From Rhipicephalus microplus (lineage: Eukaryota; Arthropoda; Arachnida; Ixodida; Ixodidae), in contig NC_134710.1 in assembly GCF_043290135.1 (NCBI RefSeq), positions 253,786,592-253,850,591 of the forward strand: DNA of 64,000 nucleotides. The letters run 5' to 3'. The notes beneath the pieces were generated by a model, which was given only the letters and a program-made list of their open reading frames with translations, was not told the origin of the DNA and ran no database searches. This document shows positions 33,957-45,338 of this stretch, in pieces. The translations under genes were made by a program, and so were the position numbers. Each line of letters begins with the position of its first letter. Position 1 is the stretch's first letter.

Positions 33957-36383
33957 CATTATGAGTCATCCGGAAAACAGCTAAGGAACAAAGAGAACCA
34001 ACTCTTTGCTACGCGGAATTTCACTGCCGATGAAAGAGCGTCACTTGATAACTACAGGCAAGAAAAAATTCGCGAGCTCAGCGACAAAAAATATAAAAAA
34101 TTGATACGCGATAACATTTGCACAAGCGTCAGCACTCTTGATGACGCAACGTCTTCAGTGCATTTGTCCTCCGCAGAAGCTGGAAATATAGTAAATATTT
34201 CTAGTGCCACGTTATCAGCTGAAGAATTGAGCGTTCTTTCCGGTGGTTTGAACTTTTGCCCTGCCACTGGAGGATACAATGAATTCCAACTAATCAGTGA
34301 TTTACACAATTTTGAAAGAAGCATGCGTTTACGCGAATACTTTCATAATCGGCCTCCATCTATCAAAACAGCGATTTTTTCTACTAAGCACTGGACTCCC
34401 CCTTCCCAAAGGGATAAATGTCTCGATATTTACATCCGAGCAGTGCAGCGAGATGTACTCGAAGCATACAAAAAGCAATCGCCGTTTCACCGCAACCTAA
34501 GCGACAAAGAAAAACAAGCGATCCAGACCCTGGCTTCTCGAGACGACATCGTCATCAAACCGGCCGATAAAGGGGGAGCAATCGTAATAATGAATAAGGC
34601 GGATTACCTTCGTGAGGCCTACAGGCAATTAAATGACCTCACATTTTACAGACATTTGAGCTACGACCCAACCGAGGAATTCAAGACCAAAGTAAAAGAA
34701 ACTTTAAAAAAGCTTGTAAGAAAAAATAAAATTCCAGAAACTGTGCTTAAATCCTTAGTCCCCCTGAGTCCGGTAGCTGGTAGATTTTATCTGCTTCCTA
34801 AAATTCATAAACAAAATAATCCAGGCCGGCCAATAATTTCAGGAATAGGAACCATTACGGAAAGCCTGTCTCGATATGCAGACAGCCTAATTAGTTCAAT
34901 TCCTTCTAACTTTTCTTCATATGTCAAGGACACTAATCACTTTCTGCGTGACATTGTAAATATGCGTGTTCCGAGTGGGGCTCTTCTGGTCACACTAGAT
35001 GTGGTGTCACTGTACACAAATATACCCCATGCGGACGGGATTCGTTCTGTACTCCAAGCATACAATGACTTGGTAAATGACAAACCCATCGACGGTTCCA
35101 CCTTGGGCACTATTTTATCACTGATACTCGAGCTTAACAACTTTGAATTTAACGGTGAACATTATGTTCAAACCAGCGGCACCTCGATGGGCACAAAAAT
35201 AGGTCCCAATTATGCAAACATCTTCATGGGCATTCTAGAAAATAACTTTCTCGCCACTCGTGACCTTAAACCACTTTATTACAAACGCTTCATTGATGAC
35301 ATTTTCTTAATTTGGCACCATGGTGAAGTGGCATTACAATCTTTCATTGCAGACTTTAACAAAGTAGAACCATCCATCTAGTTTTCCCACTCTTATTCAC
35401 CAGTCACCATAAACTTCCTTGACGTCAATGTAGCTTTAAGCAATGGTAAACTAACGACAAACCTATACAGGAAGCCCACTGACCGACAAAGATATCTTCA
35501 TTTTAAAAGTAGCCATGTCAAACACTGCAAAACAAGTATCCCTTATAGCCAAGCTATCCGTTTTAAAAGAATTTGTTCGGACAACAGGGATTTCACTCGC
35601 AACTGTGACCAGCTCCGTAAAGCATTAACCGAACAACAATATCCTTCACAAATAATTGACGACGCTCTCCAACGAGCAAAATGTCTCGATCGGAAAGAGC
35701 TCATCAGTAAAGACAAGCGATTAGCGCCACCTTCCCGAACCAACCTCATTCTCACGCATTCTTCATCTATTCCTAACGTGTCGTATATACTCAGAAAGCA
35801 TTACAACATACTGACACAGAACGATCGGCTTAAGGACATCTTCACTGAATCACCGCGGGTTGTATATCGGAGATCAAGGAACTTGCGCGACATGGTAACT
35901 TCTTCCAAGACTAGATTCATTGCTCCCGTTGGTTGTCACCCCTGTAAAAAAACCCGATGTAAAATTTGTGCGCACATGACCACTGCAACTGTTGCTAAAA
36001 GCACGGCATCTAACTTTTCACTTAGGATTAAAGGGGACTTAAACTGCGATAGCAGCAACATCATTTACTTGCTTGAATGCTCAATCTGCCACATGCAATA
36101 CATCGGTCAAACCGAGACATCTTTTCGCATCCGTTTCAACAACCACAAATCACACGTAAACATTTTGCCACATCTTCCATTGTCCAAGCATTGTCATCTA
36201 CCAGGTCATTCGTTTGACAAGATTATGGTAACACTATTAGAATCTGGCTTTAAATCGCACCATGATCGCGAAATTCGAGAATCGTTCTTGATTCACAAGT
36301 TCAACAGTCTGTTATCCGGCATTAACGAATGCGTAGGAAAAGTGTCATGCCTTTCTACGATGCCCTTACGTCCGAAATTTTGA
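33957..36383 (+). pseudogene. Penelope-like RT plus GIY-YIG endonuclease, one in-frame stop
   Basis: A single open frame of about 809 codons, interrupted once by TAG at 35379-35381, where copy 2 has TCC. RT blocks in order: KPADKGGAIVIMNK (motif 1 region), GRFYLLPKIHK and GRPIISGIGTITE, LVTLDVVSLYTNIPH (motif A, catalytic D), SGTSMGTKIGPNYANIFMG (motif B) and YKRFIDDIFLIW (motif C, DD). The stop falls after the catalytic core. Then FLDVNV, NLYRKPTDRQRYLHF, a cysteine pair region CHPCKKTRCKICAHM, and the GIY-YIG nuclease with NIIYLLECSICHMQYIGQT, RFNNHK and an E in RESFLIHKFN. The downstream part could not be translated from this copy without readthrough. Confidence 0.93.
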
Positions 36384-36658
36384 GAAATATTTAAAGAAGC
36401 ATCCCTGACGTATAATATACTTCCTAAAGGTTATCACATATTTATACTTTTTTCATGCGTCATCCCCGTCGTCAATGGTGAATGTTAGAAATGTCTTTTA
36501 CATGCCCACAATCTTGTCTATTGTATTAGATTTTAATCGTTTGTAGTGTAGTCACGGCTGTTTAAAAGAATTTTTGTGACACTCACATGCTGATCGCACG
36601 TGTTTTGTACTGACGTGTTCATGCCTGCCCATACAAGCGGCCACATACTCGTATTTCT

Positions 36659-36704
36659 GTTAATCCTGACGAAGGCCGTGCCACGGCCGAAACGTAGAGT
36701 AAAC
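36659..36704 (+). ncRNA. Hammerhead-ribozyme-like motif in Penelope 3' region (copy 1)
   Basis: Core CTGACGA at 36666-36672, helix II GGCCGT/ACGGCC (36674-36679 with 36683-36688, loop GCC), then GAAAC at 36689-36693, followed by GTA, a permitted cleavage triplet. Helix I would pair GTTAATC (36659-36665) with GAGTAAAC (36697-36704), with one A-G mismatch and a bulge. Helix III is minimal and its ACGT is self-complementary, which suits dimeric hammerheads. Small hammerheads of this kind are known in Penelope-like elements of many eukaryotes. Confidence 0.6.
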
Positions 36705-36794
36705 AATTATCAAATTTTCGTAAGTGTGCTCCTTTATTCTTCACTATATTTGCACCGGACCCACAGAATTTCTTTTTTGAATCATTTTACCACT

Positions 36795-37967
36795 ATGGGT
36801 CCCGGAAAAGCCACTACGAAAATTGTTGACTGCAAATATCCTAAGAGTGTCACATCGACAGCCATTTTGGGTGACTCACAGACAAAATACTTATACCAGC
36901 ATTTTGATCCGCTTCATGCGGGTACACCAGCCTTCATCTCTCAGAGTGGTGCTACCATCAGTGATGTAAATTCACTATTGGACTTCGTGCCTCCGTTAAC
37001 GGAAACGCTCATCCTTCACGTTGGCAGCAATGACATCCCAAAGTGTTCCGGCAACGTGGCTTTTGCCAGGTACCGCGAGATGCTGGATATCGTAATGAAA
37101 CGGCGCCCCGCTATACGTCGAATATACGCAAGCCTGGTCCTGCCACGATCCTGCAACCGCCGTCAAGGTAGCAGAAACGAAGCCTTTGTGCAACGTTGCA
37201 ACAAGTCTGCAAGATTTTTCAACCAGCTCCTTCGGAACTTTGGCCAACGTTCAAAGCTGGTATTTCACGTCGATCATGGATTTGAATGGCTCCCGTCATC
37301 TCGCGTGCTCGCAAGTGATGGTCTCCACCCAAGTTTCGAGGGCTTTGCGCTACTTGCCTGTCACTTTCGACAGTTGTGCTTCAAAAATCCACGTGATGCG
37401 TCATCGGCTGCTTGGGAAGACTACACAAGCAGCGGAACTATTTGTAATGTGCCTCGTGCCACGAAAGCTCGTTCTCACGACAATCTTCCGTCATCTGAGA
37501 AAGTGACTGCACCCTCTGCTAGAATGCCACCAAGTGGTATCAAAGCGATAAAAATTCGCTCAGCGACAGGGCGATCAAGTGCGACGACAACAGCAAACAA
37601 CATACATGGAAGCAGGGCAGCGACAAGCAAGCCAACGACAAGGCGGCCATCGACCAGCAGGGCTTCTGAGAACAAGGCCACGGCGAGTGATGCAGTGAAT
37701 AAGCTGACACTAAGAAAAAAGACATCGCCAAGCTGTGTACCTTCAACCAACGCAACGACCAGCCTGACAACGAGAAACAAGACACCGGCAAGGACAATTA
37801 CCACGACGATGACAGACAAAGCAGTGTCTTTTTACAGGGTTACGAACAATCCAGTGAGCAGCAAGGCAACACCGGCCGCTTCTCCACCTCCCAGCGGGGC
37901 CACGTCGTCCCAGTCAAGGTACCAATTCAGAAGCAAGCGGCCTGATCCTACCCAAGCAACCGAATGA
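36795..37967 (+). CDS. SGNH/GDSL-hydrolase ORF of the Penelope-like element
   Basis: 390 residues, intact. I choose ATG 36795 (MGPGKATTK). The frame is open further upstream to 36600, but that part lies in the preceding copy's 3' UTR. All SGNH blocks are present: block I ILGDSQTKY (nucleophile S28), block II SGATISDV (G52), block III HVGSNDI (N79), block V SDGLHPS (D175, H178). The catalytic domain ends near residue 200. The last about 180 residues are low-complexity, rich in S, T, A, R and K. Similar hydrolases act as esterases and occur in ORF1 of some CR1 LINEs; their task there is unknown. The stop is TGA followed by CTA, and the RT ORF continues in the same frame, so a fusion by readthrough is possible. 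A splice-donor-like GGTAAG lies at 37983-37988. Confidence 0.88.
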   Translation: MGPGKATTKIVDCKYPKSVTSTAILGDSQTKYLYQHFDPLHAGTPAFISQSGATISDVNSLLDFVPPLTETLILHVGSNDIPKCSGNVAFARYREMLDIVMKRRPAIRRIYASLVLPRSCNRRQGSRNEAFVQRCNKSARFFNQLLRNFGQRSKLVFHVDHGFEWLPSSRVLASDGLHPSFEGFALLACHFRQLCFKNPRDASSAAWEDYTSSGTICNVPRATKARSHDNLPSSEKVTAPSARMPPSGIKAIKIRSATGRSSATTTANNIHGSRAATSKPTTRRPSTSRASENKATASDAVNKLTLRKKTSPSCVPSTNATTSLTTRNKTPARTITTTMTDKAVSFYRVTNNPVSSKATPAASPPPSGATSSQSRYQFRSKRPDPTQATE

Positions 37968-37970
37968 CTA
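37964..37970 (+). promoter_or_regulatory. TGA-CTA readthrough context between SGNH and RT ORFs
   Basis: TGA at 37965-37967 is followed at once by CTA. UGA-CUA is the best-known leaky stop context in animals and viruses. No other in-frame stop occurs until the 38336 frameshift. The first in-frame ATG (in KMYIATS, about 38080) lies downstream of the stretch FLKLRKVIEKRIRCDLHAS, which looks like conserved N-terminal RT sequence. Confidence 0.5.
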
Positions 37971-40653
37971 CCACCTAGCCGGGGTAAGACTCCCTTTGGG
38001 GATGCCTCAGTGCATTTTTTGAAGCTTAGAAAAGTGATAGAAAAGCGTATTCGCTGTGACCTCCATGCTTCCACTTTAAAGATGTATATTGCTACATCAA
38101 CAGTACCTAAGGGTTTAAGCCTTAACTTAAGACCTGCTACGTCTGAAATGACTAGCAATAATCTCTCCAGGTGGGACAACACGCTCAAAGAAGCGTCTCT
38201 GGAACTCACGCGCATTGTGACTAACCATTATGAGTCATCCGGAAAACAGCTAAGGAACAAAGAGAACCAACTCTTTGCTACGCGGAATTTCACTGCCGAT
38301 GAAAGAGCGTCACTTGATAACTACAGGCAAGAAAAAAAATTCGCGAGCTCAGCGACAAAAAATATAAAAAATTGATACGCGATAACATTTGCACAAGCGT
38401 CAGCACTGTTGATGTCGCAACGTCTTCAGTGCATTCGTCCTCCGCAGAAGCTGGAAATATAGTAAATATTTCTAGTGCCACGTTATCAGCTGAAGAATTG
38501 AGCGTTCTTTCCCGTGGTTTGAACTTTTGCCCTGCCACTGGAGGATACAATGAATTCCAACTAATCAGTGATTTACACAATTTTGAAAGAAGCATGCGTT
38601 TACGCGAATACTTTCATAATCAGCCTCCATCTATCAAAACAGCAATTTTTTCTACTAAGCACTGGACTCCCCCTTCCCAAAGGGATAAATGTCTCGATAT
38701 TTACATCCGAGCAGTGCAGCGAGATGTACTCGAAGCATACAAAAAGCAATCGCCGTTTCACCGCAACCTAAGCGACAAAGAAAAACAAGCGATCCAGACC
38801 CTGGCTTCTCGAGACGACATCGTCATCAAACCGGCCGATAAAGGGGGAGCAATCGTAATAATGAATAAGGCTGATTACCTTCGTGAGGCCTACAGGCAAT
38901 TAAATGACCTCACATTTTACAGACATTTGAGCTACTCCCAACCGAGGAATTCAAGACCAAAGTAAAAGAAACTTTAAAAAAGCTTGTAAGAAAAAATAAA
39001 ATTCCAGAAACTGTGCTTAAATCCTTAGTCCCCCTGAGTCCGGTAGCTGGTAGATTTTATCTGCTTCCTAAAATTCATAAACAAAATAATCCAGGCCGGC
39101 CAATAATTTCAGGAATAGGAACCATTACGGAAAGCCTGTCTCGATATGCAGACAGCCTAATTAGTTCAATTCCTTCTAACTTTTCTTCATATGTCAAGGA
39201 CACTAATCACTTTCTGCGTGACATTGTAAATATGCGTGTTCCGAGTGGGGCTCTTCTGGTCACACTAGATGTGGTGTCACTGTACACAAATATACCCCAT
39301 GCAGACGGGATTCGTTTTGTACTCCAAGCATACAATGACTTGGTAAATGACAAACCCATCGACGGTTCCACCTTGGGCCCTATTTTATCACTGATACTCG
39401 AGCTTAACAACTTTGAATTTAACGGTGAACATTATGTTCAAACCAGCGGCACCTCGATGGGCACAAAAATAGGTCCCAATTATGCAAACATCTTCATGGG
39501 CATTCTAGAAAATAACTTTCTCGCCACTCGTGACCTTAAACCACTTTATTACAAACGCTTCATTGATGACATTTTCTTAATTTGGCACCATGGTGAAGTG
39601 GCATTACAATCTTTTATTGCAGACTTTAACAAAGTAGAACCATCCATCTCCTTTTCCCACTCTTATTCACCAGTCACCATAAACTTCCTTGACGTCAATG
39701 TAGCTTTAAGCAATGGTAAACTAACGACAAACCTATACAGGAAGCCCACTGACCGACAAAGATATCTTCATTTTAAAAGTAGCCATGTCAAACACTGCAA
39801 AACAAGTATCTCTTATAGCCAAGCTATCCGTTTTAAAAGAATTTGTTCGGACAACAGGGATTTCACTCGCAACTGTGACCAGCTCCGTAAAGCATTAACC
39901 GAACAACAATATCCTTCACAAATAATTGACGACGCTCTCCAACGAGCAAAATGTCTCGATCGGAAAGAGCTCATCAGTAAAGACAAGCGATTAGCGCCAC
40001 CTTCCCGAACCAACCTCGTTCTCACGCATTCTTCATCTATTCCTAACGTGTCGTATATACTCAGAAAGCATTGCAACATACTGACACAGAGCGATCGGCT
40101 TAAGGACATCTTCACTGAATCACCGCGGGTTGTATATCGGAGATCAAGGAACTTGCGCGACATGGTAACTTCTTCCAAGACTAGATTCATTGCTCCCGTT
40201 GGTTGTCACCCCTGTAAAAAAACCCGATGTAAAATTTGTGCGCACATGACCACTGCAACTGTTGCTAAAAGCACGGCATCTAACTTTTCACTTAGGATTA
40301 AAGGGGACTTAAACTGCGATAGCAGCAACATCATTTACTTGCTTGAATGCTCAATCTGCCACATGCAATACATCGGTCAAACCGAGACATCTTTTCGCAT
40401 CCGTTTCAACAACCACAAAACACACGTAAACATTTTGCCACATCTTCCATTGTCCAAGCATTGTCATCTACCAGGTCATTCGTTTGACAAGATTATGGTA
40501 ACACTATTAGAATCTGGCTTTAAATCCCACCATGATCGCGAAATTCGAGAATCGTTCTTGATTCACAAGTTCAACAGTCTGTTATCCGGCATTAACGAAT
40601 GCGTAGGAAAAGTGTCATGCCTTTCTACGATGCCCTTACGTCCGAAATTTTGA
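37968..40653 (+). pseudogene. Penelope-like RT plus GIY-YIG endonuclease, two frameshifts
   Basis: Follows the SGNH stop in the same frame. The N-terminal part includes FLKLRKVIEKRIRCDLHAS and VPKGLSLNLRP, and ends at a frameshift at 38332-38339, where an A-run has eight bases against six in copy 1. A second frameshift at about 38935 replaces CGACCC with CTCCC. From 39013 to 40653 the frame is open for 546 codons and covers motif A (LDVVSLYTNIPH), motif B (SGTSMGTKIGP), motif C (FIDDIFLIW), the cysteine cluster and the GIY-YIG nuclease (IIY, QYIGQT, R, E). The damage differs from copy 1. Both shifts lie before the RT core, so neither copy encodes a complete protein. Confidence 0.92.
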
Positions 40654-40928
40654 GAAATATTTAAAGAAGCATCCCTGACGTATAATATACTTCCTAAAGG
40701 TTATCACATATTTATACTTTTTTCATGCGTCATCCCCGTCGTCAATGGTGAATGTTAGAAATGTCTTTTACATGCCCACAATCTTGTCTATTGTATTAGA
40801 TTTTAATCGTTTGTAGTGTAGTCAAAGCTGTTTAAAAGAATTTTTGTGACACTCACATGCTGATCGCACGTGTTTTGTACTGACGTGTTCATGCCTGCCC
40901 ATAAAAGCGGCCACATACTCGTATTTCT

Positions 40929-40974
40929 GTTAATCCTGACGAAGGCCGTGCCACGGCCGAAACGTAGAGTAAAC
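40929..40974 (+). ncRNA. Hammerhead-ribozyme-like motif in Penelope 3' region (copy 2)
   Basis: Identical in sequence to 36659-36704, offset 4,270 bp. Core CTGACGA at 40936-40942 and GAAAC at 40959-40963. The unchanged sequence fits selection or simply the recent duplication. Confidence 0.6.
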
Positions 40975-41014
40975 AATTATCAAATTTTCGTAAGTGTGCT
41001 CCTTTATTCTTCAC

Positions 41015-41039
41015 TATATATATATATATATATATATAT
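41015..41039. repeat. (TA)n at the right edge of the Penelope-like pair
   Basis: About 12 TA units where the copy-1 sequence would read TTTGCACC. Together with the left (AT)n it suggests insertion into a TA microsatellite. Confidence 0.9.
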
Positions 41040-41045
41040 CGTTCT

Positions 41046-41160
41046 GCTTGGGAAGTGAAAGGACGCCAGTTCCATACCTTCGCATTTGCATTCGTTGGCG
41101 CCCTTCGAACCTAAAGTGGCTCGATTTGCGAGCTACAAGCGAGAGATTGGTCTTTTTTCC
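41046..41160 (+). repeat. Dispersed repeat C, copy 2
   Basis: Same-orientation partner of 32560-32690. It begins a few bases after the (TA)n and ends before the next microsatellite. Confidence 0.7.
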
Positions 41161-41184
41161 TATTTATCTACGGCAACCAAAGAC

Positions 41185-41186
<2 letters not shown>

Positions 41187-41269
<83 letters not shown>
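41187..41269. repeat. Compound microsatellite (AT)n-(AG)n
   Basis: About 29 AT units followed by about 12 AG units. ORFs across it are artefacts. Confidence 0.97.
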
Positions 41270-41275
<6 letters not shown>

Positions 41276-42007
41276 TAAGGTATCGCTTAGTATACCCTCT
41301 GCTAGCCGACGTCGTGGACAAATAAAATTAAGACAACTGCTAAGTTGTGTTTCTTCCGTTTTATGTATACGTGTGGCCAACTAGAAAAGCTTCTTGAATA
41401 TATATATATCACTTCCCGAAGCTCTTGGCAAGGAAACTGTCAGCAAAACAGACACGAAAGAAGTGAAGAATATATTAGTGCAGCATATTAGGTGGGGTTA
41501 GCAAATTGCGAACCGCCACTACCACAAATGATGTTCGGCAACCAACAGCACAAATGGATATTTATAAGGCACTTACGATCATTGCTTTTATGGAGTATAA
41601 AATTCCACATCGTGTGGCAAAAATCTCGCAGATCCCGCACCGGGATATGAGCCCCTTTAGTTATGTATGGTCAAACTTTGTTTAGAGTCCAGCTAAAGAT
41701 TTTTATTAGAAGCGCAGTTACGTCAACGCCGTCACCAACTTTATGAGCTGCGGAGCGAGTTCCACCTGAATGGCCAATGTAGCTTTGTTTTTTTTGTTAT
41801 TTTGAAAGTGCCGCTTCTTCATGGCGATGATAATGAAAGAACGACGCACTCAAACTAGACATACTTTTGCTGTAACTCATGGAAACTTCACGTCATTCAT
41901 TGCGTTTGTCTTGGGTGCATTAGCCCGGACTGCGTACTGATATCCGCATACGATACCCTTGATTTGTGCTCCAAAACTCTTCTGTTTTTTTTTCTTGAAC
42001 GTCACAG
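41270..42007. other. Spacer, nothing recognised
   Basis: AT-rich, small ORFs only. A short (TA)5 occurs at 41400. Confidence 0.5.
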
Positions 42008-42236
42008 TTTGCCGTGCTCGTGTAGCACCTAAAGTACTCCACTGTGACGCGAAGGTCGTGTGTTTGATCCCGGCAGCGGCGTTCACATTTCGATGGAGGC
42101 GAAATGGTATAGAGACCTGTGTATTGGGTGATGTCAGTGCACTCTAAAGAACACCAGATCGTCGGAGTTTGCGGAGCCCTCTACTACACCGTCTCTGATG
42201 ATCACATCTTGGTTTCGGAACGTCAAACCCCAGAGA
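42008..42236 (+). mobile_element. Old Ruka-like SINE
   Basis: The head is reduced (GTAGCACCTAAAGTACTCC, GTGTTTGATCCCGGC). The body shows CATTTCGATGGAGGCGAAAT, GCGGAGCCCTCTACTACACC and GGAACGTCAAACCCC. Many substitutions indicate an old copy. Confidence 0.75.
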
Positions 42237-44437
42237 TTTTTATCATTCTTTAACTTCACATTGTTGTGCAAAGACACAAATACAGATACACAGAGAATCA
42301 ACTATTGCAACAAGTCTTCTTGCGCAATATTTTCTATGAAATGAATAATAAAGAACTTGTCGGCGCAACCAAGGGGAGTGTAGCTAGTTTGATACTATGC
42401 CCGTTGAAGGCGCAACCAATCGTCCAATCAGCACACACAGATGCTTACGGTATTCACAAAAAGTGTAGAGATATTTATTGCCGTTTGTAACAAAGTTTGT
42501 CAAAACAAAGCTGTTTCGTTTGTACGTGTACATTTGGACGCTTTGTCAGAGCATTTAGAACACTGGAAGGGTAGCAATGAGAAACAAAGAAACCACAGCA
42601 CGGTATAATGAGGCCTTTAAACTTTTTTTCATGAACGGAATGTTTATCGGGAAGTGCGTCATTCGCGGAAGCAGCAGTATTACTTTCGCCAACCCTTCTC
42701 AATTTACTCCCTTTTTCTTTTATATAAACAGGTATGTTGCCCTGATTTTTCGTAAACGAAATACGGGCTAATTTGATTTCAACAAGGCACTTTTTTTTTC
42801 TCAAAAAGCTTTCAAGTCCACGGTTACCGTCTGGGGAAATTCGCATTCGAATGACGTCAACAGCCTTGGCAACCGAAAAGCTTTGGGCAAACGTGCCGAG
42901 TGGGGATAAGACAGAAATGAGTGCATATTTCAGTCCTTGATGAAGAGTAAACAGTTACTTCTGCAAAAAGCGTGTGCAGGGGGATTTCTGACGCCTTTCA
43001 TCTCCCTTCGCACTGCTCGCTCTCATATTCCGCTAGGCAGAAATAAGCGAGGGCGCGCGAAATGCGCCGCGGGGATCCCCCTCGGCGCCGGCCTTTTTCT
43101 GTGTTTCACCCAGGCTGCACGCTGACGTCAAACGGCGAGCGACCTTCCACAGCTGAGGCCAGTGCGGGCACCCCCATTGGTGAAGCCGCAATCTAGCCCT
43201 TTTTGTACAAAGAGGCGGCTGTTTGGCAAGTATCGACCCACGCTGCGCGCGCACACACACTGAGAGTTCGAGCTTAGTCCTCTTTATTTCTGTTTCTTTA
43301 AATACTTCTGGCATATCTTACAGAGGAAAAAAAAAGAGGGGCGGGGGAAGAGTGACGGTCGGAAAGCAGCAAAGTGGACCTTTTTTTCTTTCTGTTCTTA
43401 ATTGGAAAGGAGCGGATTAGCGTACGCGAAATCGAAATGCACGACGGAAAAGCGACGTGAGGACCGGAAGAAGGCGACAAGTTTCGCTTTGGCGAACACC
43501 CATTTCACCTGTGCATGCCTCGCAGCACATAATCATGCGAACTGCGAATTTAATGTTTCGCTGCCGCTGTATTTTGTTTGTGGTTGTGGCCCGTCGTTTT
43601 TTAACTCTTTCTGCGTTTAGCTTTATTAATATTACTATTATTTCATACCTACCTAATTTTCCTCATTCCCCCCTAGCGTGAATTCATATTCTCCGAACAT
43701 TCAGGCAACTTTCGGACCATTTGTTCACTCACCGAAAGAGATAAAAGCCGGACCGGCCTTGAAAGTTCAGAGGATGAATGGTAAGGAGAGCTTTCAAACT
43801 CGGCAAAAAAAAAAGAAGAAGAAGACCAGCTTTGGTCCCGCTTACGAGCTGGGGTTCCTTTCAGCGGCTGCTCGACTACTGTGGTTAGTGTTCAGCTTCC
43901 ACCAGACCATTGGAAGGCTTTAAAGAGAGCGAAATTCAATTTCTTTTCTTCTTTAAAAAGGCAATTTCGAGTTTGTAAGAGCTGCAGGGCTTCTGACGAA
44001 TCTCGTATAAGTTGGACTTCTCTGCACGCCTCTGAGCAGATGGCGCACCTATTCTCGGAGGTAATGTATAAAATAATAGAGAGAAGAAAAAAAATTAAGG
44101 ACGAGTACCTTCGCAAGAAGCACTTGAGATGGCCGGCTTTGACCAAGACTATACACTGATTATTTGCCGAGTTTCCCTTGCTCACTGGATTTCATTATTT
44201 ACTAATTCACCCGAAAGGCACGGCGACTCTGCTTCTGGGCATGTTTAGTTCAAAAGTAGTTTTACTCCTGATTTTTCAATAGCAAAAATACACAATGAGT
44301 TCTACAGCATGAGCGCTGAGTGCACTTCTGTAGAATCAAGCACAAACTCTACAATCTATATGCAAGAACACTTCTACAAAAATGTTTCCGGAAAGCCCAC
44401 AGTTAAAATTTTACCACGAAAGCACAGGTTCATGCCA
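42237..44437. other. Unassigned stretch with a GC-rich block at 43020-43280
   Basis: The block around 43050-43110 is rich in CG dinucleotides (GGGCGCGCGAAATGCGCCGC) and includes GCTGACGTCA, a CRE-like site, at about 43120. This could be a CpG-rich promoter, but no ORF or start signal supports a gene. The ORFs nearby (60-123 codons) have no motifs. Confidence 0.35.
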
Positions 44438-44500
44438 TTTTCTTTCTTTCTTTCTTTCTTCCTTTCTTTCTTTTTTCTTTCTTTCTTTCTTGTTTGTTTC
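44438..44500. repeat. (TTTC)n microsatellite
   Basis: Interrupted TTTC units with one CCTT and one T6 variant. Confidence 0.95.
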
Positions 44501-45191
<691 letters not shown>

Positions 45192-45338
45192 AAGCCCACG
45201 ATCATTTCAGTTCTAAACAGGGAGGCTGGTTAACCTGGCCATAATGTGTCTATCCTAAGCAGCGCTGATCGTCGCCATGAACCGGCACATGCTCTCTCCG
45301 TTCTTTTCTTCACCATCAGGTCATTTTTTTTAGTTGTT

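Larger units (their letters stand above)
33956..36772 (+). mobile_element. Penelope-like element, copy 1 (5'-truncated)
   Basis: Matches 38225-41014 at about 99 percent (roughly 25 differences by eye). It starts inside the RT ORF at CCATTATGAGTCATCCGG, directly after (AT)n, and lacks the SGNH ORF and the first about 85 codons of the RT ORF. Its 3' UTR (36384-36772) runs head to tail into copy 2. Such tandem, partly truncated arrays are typical of Penelope elements. Confidence 0.92.
36773..41014 (+). mobile_element. Penelope-like element, copy 2 (full length, with SGNH ORF)
   Basis: About 4.24 kb: short leader, SGNH-hydrolase ORF (36795-37967), RT-GIY-YIG ORF (37968-40653, two frameshifts), 3' UTR with hammerhead-like motif, and an end at CTTCACTATAT where (TA)n begins. 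The repeat period against copy 1 is 4,269-4,271 bp. The junction with copy 1 lies near 36772, where the two 3' ends diverge (TATATTTGCACC versus TATATATATA). Confidence 0.9.

Noticed and set aside
36600..36794. N-terminal extension of the SGNH ORF from a GTG at 36600
   Set aside because: This part lies in the 3' UTR of Penelope copy 1 and is repeated after copy 2. ATG 36795 is the natural start.
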